A DNA stretch of 64,000 nucleotides from JADJGC01 sp964576925 (GTDB lineage: Bacteria > Zixibacteria > MSB-5A5 > CAIYYT01): assembly GCA_964576925.1 (NCBI GenBank), contig CAZNWJ010000001.1:496001-560000 (forward strand). The letters are read 5' to 3'. The notes under the pieces are model-generated. The model was not told the origin of the DNA, made no database searches, and saw nothing but the letters and a program-made list of their open reading frames with translations. Positions 54,906 to 62,911 of the stretch are shown here, piece after piece (the stretch's first letter is position 1; each line of letters begins with the position of its first letter). The position numbers and the translations under genes are program-made.

Positions 54906-56072
54906 TCAGTGTGATGCAGCGCCGACTGCCAACTCCTTCGCCTTAAAAGACGTCAGCTCTTCAATCAGGCGGTCGATTTCCGCCATCGTATTGTAGAAGT
55001 TAACCGCCACACGCACGCCGCCTTCGCGATAGACGAGCATGAATCCACTTTGAAGCAGGTGCTTTTGCAAACGCTCGTTGGCGGGCGAGCCGATGTTGAC
55101 AATCTGCGAGCGATGGTGTGGATCGATTGAGCCGTTGATTCGATAATAGTCTTCGCTGCGTATGTAACTCACGAGCCGGTCGATCAACGCCAGGTTGTGC
55201 GCCATGATGTTTTCAACGCCGACTTCAACAAGGTACCGGAGCGCCGCCGCCATGCCCCAGAGCTGGATGTAAGGGTAAGTCCCGAGATTGTACCGACGGG
55301 CATCGGCGAACGGCTCTCGATCGAAGTGCCGCAAATCAGTGTATATCAACTTCCAGTCGACACCCATCCAGCCGGTGGAATAGGATTTGAGCGGCCGTTT
55401 GGCCGTCTCGGAGACGTAGAAAAAACCCGAACCGAGCGGAGACAGCAGCCACTTCTGTCCCCCCGCCGCCAACAGATCGATCTGGCATTTCTTCACATCC
55501 AGCGGGCAGGCACCGAGACCTTGCATCGCATCGACGATAAAGAAGATCTCGTGCTGTTTACAGAACTCGCCAAGCTGCTCAAGATCGTTGCGATAGCCGT
55601 TGAAATACTGAACGAAACTGATTGCCAGGGCGCGCGTACGCGGAGTCACCAGTTTGACCATTTCATCATACGAGAAACACCCATTCGGTGTGGGGATATA
55701 CTTGATAACAACGCCCTGCTCTTCGAGCACGCGGAACGGATATGGCACCGAGGGAAACTCGTTGTCCGGAATCAACAACTCGTCACCGGTTTGCCAGTCG
55801 AGACCGAGCGCAGCCAGGTTGAGCCCCCACGAGGTGTTCGTTGCGAAGGCGATTTCCTTGGGGGTGGCGCCGATTAACTTCGCCGCGTCGCTACGGATGC
55901 TGTCGAGATGCACTTTGGCCTCAGCGTCGCCGACGTCGAGGTTCGAGATCTTGGCTAGATAGCCGTCGATCGCCGTCTTCACGCACTTGAGCAGCGGCGC
56001 GTAGGAAGCGTTGTTGAAGAATACTCTTTGATCCAGCCCAAAGAAGTCGTTGCGAATCGCGGGGTCGATCAT
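54906..56072 (-). CDS. Class V aminotransferase (cysteine desulfurase/isopenicillin N epimerase-like)
   Basis: 388 residues from the ATG at 56072, which follows AGGAGGT 9 bases upstream; the longer frame to 56126 lacks a site. It is a PLP enzyme of the class V fold: NNASYAPLLKCV at the start, SWGLNLAA and AGGQKWLLSPLGSGFFYV with the Schiff-base Lys in GGQKW, then NLGTYPYIQL. No conserved catalytic Cys loop of IscS/SufS is evident, so amino acid desulfuration is uncertain. It is the last gene of a leftward set with a membrane protein and the epimerase at 56522-57550, which suggests a link to the ceramide set. Confidence 0.8.
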   Translation of the reverse strand: MIDPAIRNDFFGLDQRVFFNNASYAPLLKCVKTAIDGYLAKISNLDVGDAEAKVHLDSIRSDAAKLIGATPKEIAFATNTSWGLNLAALGLDWQTGDELLIPDNEFPSVPYPFRVLEEQGVVIKYIPTPNGCFSYDEMVKLVTPRTRALAISFVQYFNGYRNDLEQLGEFCKQHEIFFIVDAMQGLGACPLDVKKCQIDLLAAGGQKWLLSPLGSGFFYVSETAKRPLKSYSTGWMGVDWKLIYTDLRHFDREPFADARRYNLGTYPYIQLWGMAAALRYLVEVGVENIMAHNLALIDRLVSYIRSEDYYRINGSIDPHHRSQIVNIGSPANERLQKHLLQSGFMLVYREGGVRVAVNFYNTMAEIDRLIEELTSFKAKELAVGAASH

Positions 56073-56085
56073 GTTCCATGACCTC

Positions 56086-56487
56086 CTAATAGGCGTAAAG
56101 ATAAGTAATTGCACCCATGGTGACAAGGATTGTCAGGAGGTTCCAAAACAGTTCGAATGACACGATCACCGAGGGCAGCCGGTACATATTGTACGTCCGG
56201 ACGGTAACGGGAATCTGTCCAACACCGAAGACGAATAATCCGATGAACCATCCGGAATGAAGGCTGGAAAACGGCAGGATCGGGTAGAGCGCCGAATAAA
56301 CGACGGCGGGAAGCATGACGCAGAATACAAAATTGACGAGGAACGACGAGAGAAACTGGGTTTCGACGAATTCACCCAACTGCAGTCGACGGATCAGGGC
56401 GCGCATAATGATCCGTCTAATTGACTCAGTTATCAGCAGCAGGGCGCCAGCTACGACTATGGCAAGGAAGAGCTTCTCGAGATTCAT
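56086..56487 (-). CDS. Small membrane protein between epimerase and aminotransferase genes
   Basis: 133 residues with an AAAGACC-type leader and about three or four hydrophobic segments (LFLAIVVAGALLLITESI; FLSSFLVNFVFCVMLPAVVYSALYP; WFIGLFVFGVGQIPV; SFELFWNLLTILVTMGAITYLYAY). Its stop is 13 bases before the aminotransferase start. No family recognised; it may be part of the lipid-modifying set. Confidence 0.7.
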   Translation of the reverse strand: MNLEKLFLAIVVAGALLLITESIRRIIMRALIRRLQLGEFVETQFLSSFLVNFVFCVMLPAVVYSALYPILPFSSLHSGWFIGLFVFGVGQIPVTVRTYNMYRLPSVIVSFELFWNLLTILVTMGAITYLYAY

Positions 56488-56521
56488 GGTCTTTGCTCTC
56501 CTCGACGGACATCTGTATTGA

Positions 56522-57550
56522 TCACAGCCAGCGCTTCTCTCGGTACCACGCGATCGTCTCCAGCATCGATTCTTCGAGCGGCTGCAAGGGCAGAAATCCG
56601 AGCTTTTCGCGCGCTTTTTGCGAAGATGTCGTCCAGTAGGGGCAACTTAGTTCCTTCACTTTGTCGGCGCTCAGAGTCGGCGAATTGCCGAACTTACGGT
56701 CGAACCTCTCCATCCTTGGCGCCAGACCTCGCAGCAGCCAGAGCGGGATTCGCAGGGGACGCACCTCGACTTTCATGACGTCCGCCATCATCCGCTGCGC
56801 CTCCCATTGCGAGAGTTCGTCCAGCGAGTTAAGATTAAAAGTCTCGCCGACGCCCTCCGGCATCATGGCTGCTCGGATGATTCCGTCGATTAAATCGGCG
56901 ACATAGACGATACTGACGAAACTTTCCTGGCCGCCGAATTTCAGAAAAAGCCCGCTCTGGACGAACTTGAAAAACGTTAAGACCTCAGTATCGCGCGGAC
57001 CAAACACCGCCGGCGGGCGAACGATAGTGATCGGGCAACGGTCCTTTAGCGCCTTGACAACCTGCTCAGCGGCGAGTTTGCTCTTGCCGTAGTCGGATAC
57101 CGGTGGAGTGTCTTCATCCTCCGTTTTTGCCTTGAGAGTCGGTGACGGCCCTCCGGCTGCCTGCGATGAGATCAGCACAAATCGCTTTAAGTTTGAGCCG
57201 TGACTAACAGCCAGATCAATCAGTTGCTTCGTTCCGTCGGCATTGACGCTCATAAACTCCCCGAGTGACTCGGCTTTGACCAGACCGGCGGAATGAAAGA
57301 CGTAGTCCATCTTCCCGATGACTTCGGCGAGTTGATTCTCGCGCCGCAGGTCAGCCATTACCGGCGTGTAAGGGAGATGCGCAATGTGGGTTGTTCGCGA
57401 ACTCTCACGTAGCAGGAGATAGAGATCGCACTTGAGTGCGGCCAGCCGCTCGGCCAGGTGGGAACCAACAAATCCAGTGGCGCCCGTGACCAGAACTCGC
57501 GGCCGGCTCGCGAACACCGGGCTAAATTGGCTTGACTTTGAAATGGTCAT
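56522..57550 (-). CDS. NAD-dependent epimerase/dehydratase, putative ketosphinganine/ceramide reductase (CerR-like)
   Basis: 342 residues. The Rossmann start VLVTGATGFVGSHLAERLAAL, the SSQAAGG region and the catalytic YGKSKLAAE (YxxxK) mark an extended short-chain dehydrogenase. In Caulobacter-type bacterial ceramide synthesis, a reductase of this class (CerR) reduces the 3-oxo group. Here the gene lies 77 bases from, and opposite to, the SPT-like gene, which is followed by a bCerS-like acyltransferase. That association supports the CerR assignment, but the family also includes many sugar epimerases. Confidence 0.72.
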   Translation of the reverse strand: MTISKSSQFSPVFASRPRVLVTGATGFVGSHLAERLAALKCDLYLLLRESSRTTHIAHLPYTPVMADLRRENQLAEVIGKMDYVFHSAGLVKAESLGEFMSVNADGTKQLIDLAVSHGSNLKRFVLISSQAAGGPSPTLKAKTEDEDTPPVSDYGKSKLAAEQVVKALKDRCPITIVRPPAVFGPRDTEVLTFFKFVQSGLFLKFGGQESFVSIVYVADLIDGIIRAAMMPEGVGETFNLNSLDELSQWEAQRMMADVMKVEVRPLRIPLWLLRGLAPRMERFDRKFGNSPTLSADKVKELSCPYWTTSSQKAREKLGFLPLQPLEESMLETIAWYREKRWL

Positions 57551-57626
57551 TCTGTACTATTTGCAACCTGTGAATACCGGCATTGCGCAAATCTATCAGG
57601 CGTAGGGTTGAAAGCAAGCCTATAGT

Positions 57627-58820
57627 ATGGATATCTTCGAAAAGTGTCATAAATTCACGCGCTCAGTCGAAGTCAAGGAGATGGGGGTCTACCCGTATTT
57701 CCGCCCGATTTCGACCGCGTCTGATACGGAAGTCGTCATCGGCGGTCAGAAGATGCTGATGATCGGCTCGAACAACTATCTCGGGCTGACGACTCATCCT
57801 AAAGTGATTGAAGCCGCAATTGCCGCGACTAAGAAATACGGTTCCGGCTGCACCGGCTCGCGTTTCCTTAACGGCACTCTTGATCTGCATATCGAATTAG
57901 AAAACGCACTCGCCGAGTTCATGGGCAAAGAAGCGTGCCTCGTCTACTCGACAGGCTTCCAGACTAATCTCGGTACGATTTCCTGCCTGGTCGGCAAGGG
58001 CGACTACTTGCTGATGGATCGCTCCAATCATGCCTGCATTGTTGACGGCGCGCGGCTTTCTTTTGGTAAAGTGCTCAAATTCGACCATAACGACATGGAC
58101 GATCTCGAGCGCGTGCTCGCCGGACTGCCCAAAGACGCTCCCAAGGCCATCGTCGCCGACGGCGTGTTTTCCATGGAAGGCGATATCATCAAGCTCCCGC
58201 GCATGGTGCAATTAGCGAAGAAGTACAATGCGCGCGTCATGATCGACGATGCTCATTCGGTCGGCGTGCTGGGCGCGACCGGCGCCGGCACCGCGGAGCA
58301 TTTCGGGCTCGGCAAGGAAGTCGATATCACGATGGGAACTTTCTCAAAGTCGTTCGCTTCGATTGGCGGCTTTGTCGTCGGCGATGCCCCGGTGATGGAA
58401 TTTGTTAAACATTTTTCGCGCACAATGATCTTCTCGGCTTCGATCCCACCGGCGTCGGCGGCGACCGTAATGGCGGTATTGCAGATCATGAAAGACGAGC
58501 CGGAACGCCGCGAGCGCCTCTGGCAGATCACGCGCAAGATGCACAAGGGCCTGACCGATCTGGGATTCCAAATCGGCAGCACCGAGACTCCGATCGTCCC
58601 CGTGCACATGGGCGAGATGATCGAGTGCTTTACGTTCTGGAAGATGCTGACCGAGGCGGGGATTTTTGCCAATGCGATTATTCCGCCGGCGGTCGCTCCC
58701 GGGCAGTCGTTGATTCGCACGAGCTACACCGCCAACCACACCGACGCGCAGCTCGACCGCGTTCTGACGACTTTCGAGAAGATCGGCAAGAAAACGGGCA
58801 TGATATCGGCGATGGTATAA
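57627..58820 (+). CDS. spt: Serine palmitoyltransferase-like PLP enzyme (alpha-oxoamine synthase)
   Basis: 397 residues. The alpha-oxoamine synthase family joins an amino acid to an acyl-CoA with loss of CO2. Family blocks are NYLGLTTHPKV, GSGCTGSRFLNGTLDLHIELE, ACLVYSTGFQTN, DDAHSVGVLGATGAG and TFSKSFASIGG with the PLP Lys. The residues GSGCTGSRFLNGT read more like SPT or KBL than biotin AONS, but I cannot tell acyl-CoA specificity. The gene context of an epimerase and a GNAT acyltransferase fits the ceramide route, where SPT makes 3-ketosphinganine. Confidence 0.78.
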   Translation: MDIFEKCHKFTRSVEVKEMGVYPYFRPISTASDTEVVIGGQKMLMIGSNNYLGLTTHPKVIEAAIAATKKYGSGCTGSRFLNGTLDLHIELENALAEFMGKEACLVYSTGFQTNLGTISCLVGKGDYLLMDRSNHACIVDGARLSFGKVLKFDHNDMDDLERVLAGLPKDAPKAIVADGVFSMEGDIIKLPRMVQLAKKYNARVMIDDAHSVGVLGATGAGTAEHFGLGKEVDITMGTFSKSFASIGGFVVGDAPVMEFVKHFSRTMIFSASIPPASAATVMAVLQIMKDEPERRERLWQITRKMHKGLTDLGFQIGSTETPIVPVHMGEMIECFTFWKMLTEAGIFANAIIPPAVAPGQSLIRTSYTANHTDAQLDRVLTTFEKIGKKTGMISAMV

Positions 58821-58841
58821 ACGCTTGGGCAGGTTTCACGC

Positions 58842-60008
58842 GTGACGACAGCCGACGATATCGAAGTAAGGGAGGTAACCAATTCCTCCCAGCTCAAGAC
58901 CTTCATCAAATTTCCCTGGAAGATCTATGCCGGCAACCCGAACTGGGTGCCGCCGCTGATCGTTGACCGTAAAGACTTCTTCAACAAGCAGAAGAATCCG
59001 TTCTATCGCTTCGCCGAAGTCGTGCTGCTGATTGCTTATCGCAACGGTGAGCCCGTCGGTCGCATTGCCACCTGCATCAACCGCTCGCATAACGAATTTC
59101 ATCAGGAGAAGGTCGGCTTTTTCGGCTTCTTCGAATGCATCGAAGATTACGCCGTCGCGCACCGTCTGCTCAAAGTCGCCATGATCTATCTCAAGAAGGC
59201 CGGCATGGAAGTGATGCGCGGACCGTGCAACTTCTCCACCAACCACGAGGTCGGGCTGCTGATCAACGGCTTTGAGCTTGATCCGATGGTCATGATGCCC
59301 TACAACCCGCCTTATTACGCGGAGTTTCTCGAGCGCTTCGGGCTGCGAAAGGCCAAGGACCTGCTGGCGTTTCTGATCACGCAGGATGACGTTCCCAGCG
59401 AGCGGATACAGAAGGTCGTCGAGCGATTGCGTGAGCGCTCCGGCGCCAAGTTTCGCCGCATCAACGTCCGCGATTTCGATAACGAAATCAAGCGCGTGAT
59501 CCAGATCTACAACGAGGCCTGGGAAAACAACTGGGGATTTGTGCCGCTGTCCGAGGATGAGTTTACGCACATCGCCAAAGACATGAAGATGATTCTCAAT
59601 CCCGACATGGCGTTGTTTGCCGAAGTCGACGGCGAGCCGGCGGGATTTGCGTTGGCCCTGCCGGACGTCAACCAGGTGATCAAGAAGCTCAACGGGCGGC
59701 TGCTGCCGTTCGGAATCTTCCGGCTGATCTGGGACTTGAAGATTCGCAAGAAGAACAAGATCAACCGCGCGCGGATCCTCACGTTAGGGGTCTCAAAGAA
59801 ATTCCAGAAGCGGGGCATCGACAACGTCTTCTATTACGATCTCTTTTATAACGGCATCAAAAACGGCTACTATTCCGGCGAAATGTCGTGGGTGCTCGAA
59901 GACAACCGCATGATGGTCGCCGCTGCCGAGTCGCTGGGCGGCAAACCCTACAAGACCTACCGCATCTACGAGACGCCGCTGATGACGCAATTAGGAAATC
60001 GGGAGTAA
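58842..60008 (+). CDS. GNAT-family acyltransferase, bacterial ceramide synthase (bCerS)-like
   Basis: 388 residues from a GTG at 58842, 21 bases after the SPT stop. The N-terminal block KFPWKIYAGNPNWVPPL and VLLIAYRNGEPVGRIATC resemble the bacterial ceramide synthase family found beside SPT in sphingolipid-making bacteria; this class has a GNAT fold. Later motifs are VMRGPCNFSTNHEVGLL, MVMMPYNPPYY and the C-terminal acetyl-CoA-like loop (ILTLGVSKKFQKRGI). It would acylate the sphingoid base with a fatty acyl group. The proposed role rests on context and recalled family resemblance. Confidence 0.72.
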   Translation: MTTADDIEVREVTNSSQLKTFIKFPWKIYAGNPNWVPPLIVDRKDFFNKQKNPFYRFAEVVLLIAYRNGEPVGRIATCINRSHNEFHQEKVGFFGFFECIEDYAVAHRLLKVAMIYLKKAGMEVMRGPCNFSTNHEVGLLINGFELDPMVMMPYNPPYYAEFLERFGLRKAKDLLAFLITQDDVPSERIQKVVERLRERSGAKFRRINVRDFDNEIKRVIQIYNEAWENNWGFVPLSEDEFTHIAKDMKMILNPDMALFAEVDGEPAGFALALPDVNQVIKKLNGRLLPFGIFRLIWDLKIRKKNKINRARILTLGVSKKFQKRGIDNVFYYDLFYNGIKNGYYSGEMSWVLEDNRMMVAAAESLGGKPYKTYRIYETPLMTQLGNRE

Positions 60009-60049
60009 AGGCGAAGCGCAGAAAAGTGCCACGCCTAATGGAGAGTCAA

Positions 60050-60075
60050 AGCCCGGCTTTCGACTGAGCCGGGCT
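60050..60075. terminator. Stem-loop between convergent genes
   Basis: AGCCCGGCT at 60050-60058 pairs with AGCCGGGCT at 60067-60075, loop of 8 bases. It lies 42 bases after the bCerS-like stop and 20 before the stop of the convergent dockerin gene, so it may terminate both. Confidence 0.65.
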
Positions 60076-60094
60076 CAAGTTTCAATTGTGTTTA

Positions 60095-62203
60095 CTACGG
60101 CTCAATGTAGTCGCTGCAATCACAGGTCAGACCCGGGTACGGTCCACCTCCAAAAGCCCATGTAATCATGTAAACAGCGTCCGAAATCGTAACGATGCCG
60201 TTGCAATCGGCATCTCCGGAACCAGGGTTGTGCGGAGTCGGCGGCGGTCCAACTGGACAGCCCTCACACGGCCCAAATATGTAGTTGATCAGGTAGACTG
60301 CATCGCTGACGTTGATGACACCATTGCCGTCGGCGTCGCCAACGAGCCAATAGCACGGTTGCACCTCAAAGGCGAAACTTACTATACCAGAATTTCCCCC
60401 ATCCGGTCGCCAGGCATAGAAGTTGGCGCGATACGTGCCCGGTTCCAAGTAGCTGACATCGATCGTCTCCGGATTGGGTTGGTTAATCAGAAACGGTTTG
60501 TCCCACAGCGGGCGAGAGTGGAAGACGAACGGATGACCAGCTTGCCAGATATCGCATCTGACACGAGCCCATGTGAAGTCATTGTCGAGTCGCCATTTGA
60601 GAACATTTTCATCGAGACTAATGTCTACGACCTGTGGCCCAATAGCTTCGTCGATTATGCTCGTCAAAATGTCCTGTGTGCTGCCGTTGTTCACAGTGTA
60701 TAGGTACCTGCCAAGCGCGGCTTTCTGGCCATCATAGTTGCGACCATCCCAAAAGAATCTGTCGCTGCAACCTTCACATTCTGCAAGGTCGTTGTCCGTT
60801 ACAACGTGTGAGGAAACAAAGCTTGGGTTGTCACCAATGGTGAAGATCCGGATTAGATCTCCCGGGGACACGTCCAGTATCGCAAAGTAGCATCCACCGG
60901 ATCCGCCGCTGCCACTCCCGGTAGGTTTCAAAGCATCTGCTACGCCATCAGCATCCAAATCCTCCCAACCTATGTGGCCGAGTGAGAACGGGCAATACCA
61001 CAGCGAGTTGTCATACATCATGCAACCCATCGGTTCTCCCGGGCAAGCTTCACAGCTGGCGTTCGGGCGCCAGAGATAGCCAAACCCCTTATCACAGTCG
61101 CCCTCGCTGCACCCATTATCACCTACTTGGTATTCATCTGGTGCTCTGAAAATGTGCCCAACTTCGTGAGCCATGACGCGGTCCATGAGTGGAATTCCCC
61201 AGTCACCATTGTTGTAGGTCATTACCACAGTACAACCCGGAAGCTTCCTAAATAGAGTTCCTGTCCAGTCGTAATAGGGCATTACGTAGGCATACTTGTT
61301 ATCGTTGGTGAAGCGATGATCTGCGTCGTTATTGTCCATGACAACGAAGACTGAAAATGCCCAATTCGCGTGGTAAGTTTGGCGCATCTGTTGCGCTAGA
61401 GCAAAGCAGCCGTCCCACTCGGATGGATAACCGAAGTAATCCAATGCGTCGTCAATCCACAGGAACTCCCAGCTAAGGGGAGGGAGAAGTACGCTATAAT
61501 AAGGGGCAGAATGCCCCTGAATCGGCTCAAGGTCAGTGGGCACTGATCGGGAGATATCGTACACCCATTGCAGTCTCGTTCTCTGTTCGGCAGCGGTATT
61601 TGAGATCCAGTCGAGCCCCTGCGCGATCTCAGCGATTGCAATATTCTCAAACACCGGACCCCAATTTTCTGCGGAACCGGCGCTTTCCATCAACGCGATC
61701 TTCACAGCCACCCGACCGACCATGTAATTGCTGGTGAAGGTATTTGCAAGGTTGGTATTCGGCTGAAACTTACTCCACGCCTCTAAATACTCCGCTGCGA
61801 TTTGCGGTGATGCGGTTTCGCAGCTCCGCGAAAGGTCATTCTCATTGACTGCGACATTTTCGCCGGAGTCTTTCTGTTCAAAAAGGTAATTCCACACGTA
61901 AGCTGCAATTGCCCGTGTTTCGGACTTACCCGATACAGAATAGGGGTGCGTACTGATAATTTCAGCGTCACGAATCACCTTTAACAACTTTGGCAAACTA
62001 GCGGTCTCACCGATAATAGTTGTTGGCGGAAAAATGTGGACGACACGCACTCCCATCCTCTCCAACTCAACGACTCTGTCATCTAGTTCTGCCATCGTGT
62101 TGGACGGAAAACTGATCATGACGGGAGCCGTTTCTGCACCACTGCCTTCTGTTGGAATCATGAATAGCCCCATCAAAATAACGACGATTAGTTTCGTGCT
62201 CAT
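60095..62203 (-). CDS. Exported dockerin metallopeptidase (HEVGH)
   Basis: 702 residues with AAAGGATAAGG before the ATG and a signal peptide ending GSGA. A region of about 330 residues without clear motif is followed by HEVGHIFRAPDEY (His346, Glu347, His350 and Asp356). The spacing matches the HExxHxxGxxD pattern of metzincin-type zinc peptidases, except that Arg replaces the Gly. Cys-rich segments near 370-400 suggest disulfides. The C-terminal ~90 residues are a dockerin (LVGDADGNGVINVSDAVYL and GDADCNGIVTISDAVYM). It would be a secreted protease held through a cohesin; the substrate is unknown. Confidence 0.85.
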   Translation of the reverse strand: MSTKLIVVILMGLFMIPTEGSGAETAPVMISFPSNTMAELDDRVVELERMGVRVVHIFPPTTIIGETASLPKLLKVIRDAEIISTHPYSVSGKSETRAIAAYVWNYLFEQKDSGENVAVNENDLSRSCETASPQIAAEYLEAWSKFQPNTNLANTFTSNYMVGRVAVKIALMESAGSAENWGPVFENIAIAEIAQGLDWISNTAAEQRTRLQWVYDISRSVPTDLEPIQGHSAPYYSVLLPPLSWEFLWIDDALDYFGYPSEWDGCFALAQQMRQTYHANWAFSVFVVMDNNDADHRFTNDNKYAYVMPYYDWTGTLFRKLPGCTVVMTYNNGDWGIPLMDRVMAHEVGHIFRAPDEYQVGDNGCSEGDCDKGFGYLWRPNASCEACPGEPMGCMMYDNSLWYCPFSLGHIGWEDLDADGVADALKPTGSGSGGSGGCYFAILDVSPGDLIRIFTIGDNPSFVSSHVVTDNDLAECEGCSDRFFWDGRNYDGQKAALGRYLYTVNNGSTQDILTSIIDEAIGPQVVDISLDENVLKWRLDNDFTWARVRCDIWQAGHPFVFHSRPLWDKPFLINQPNPETIDVSYLEPGTYRANFYAWRPDGGNSGIVSFAFEVQPCYWLVGDADGNGVINVSDAVYLINYIFGPCEGCPVGPPPTPHNPGSGDADCNGIVTISDAVYMITWAFGGGPYPGLTCDCSDYIEP

Positions 62204-62234
62204 GCCCTTATCCTTTCTGTGTTTTAGTCGTTAA

Positions 62235-62624
62235 TTATTGGCTTTCAAGTTCAACGATGATGTTTTGCCGTTCTGTCGCACCCTCGGGTAAGTCGATCAA
62301 CCGCGTGACATATCCAGATTTACCAGCGTACAGAACCTTTACCCTTCCGAAGACTGTGTACGCAAATCTGCCATCTGCATCCGAAAATCTCGCGCCATCA
62401 TCCGAGTCTCGGCCGTTCACCCATGCGGATTCGATAGGTGCCAGACTCTGCTTGTCAAGAATTGTTCCTCGAACAGTGTCTGAGGTTTCGCCGTCGTCAC
62501 ACGAACTCGTACCAAGCAGCAAGAGAGTAAAGATCAGCATTTCAAACGCTCGGAACATATGAGTTGCAACACTAACTCTTGATTTTGTGCGTCGCCTGTC
62601 CGGCCTTGATGGTGTGGACATCAT
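62235..62624 (-). CDS. Small lipoprotein with carboxypeptidase-regulatory-like domain
   Basis: 129 residues; GGAGGTAAG directly precedes ATGATG. The signal MLIFTLLLLGTSSC has a lipobox Cys near residue 42; the long basic start before it may be part of the signal or may mean that a later ATG is used. The mature part is one CarboxypepD_reg-like sandwich (VRGTILDKQSLAPIESAWV, FSDADGRFAYTVFG, VLYAGKSGYVTRLIDL). Such domains are common in surface proteins of the FCB group. It lies just upstream of the dockerin metallopeptidase, so they may be co-expressed. Confidence 0.75.
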   Translation of the reverse strand: MMSTPSRPDRRRTKSRVSVATHMFRAFEMLIFTLLLLGTSSCDDGETSDTVRGTILDKQSLAPIESAWVNGRDSDDGARFSDADGRFAYTVFGRVKVLYAGKSGYVTRLIDLPEGATERQNIIVELESQ

Positions 62625-62911
62625 CTTACCTCCTTGGTCTCTTGCCCAGGTTTCGATTAGCCATTGATTGGACTTCCGGGCGTATGCTACCCGTAGTGTT
62701 TCGATTCTGCTTGAGAATGTGCCCGACTTTCATCATGCACCCTATGAGAATTCAACGTCCCAGCCATGCTTTTGTCAAGTCTCATGTCCATGATTAACCG
62801 TGTTTCTTTCGTTGTATCGAAGCTTACCGCCTCCTGCATCCCCATTGACATCCCCCTGATTACTCGATTATCTTCCGCCAATTAGATTTTCACCACTCCA
62901 AGGAGCCTTGC

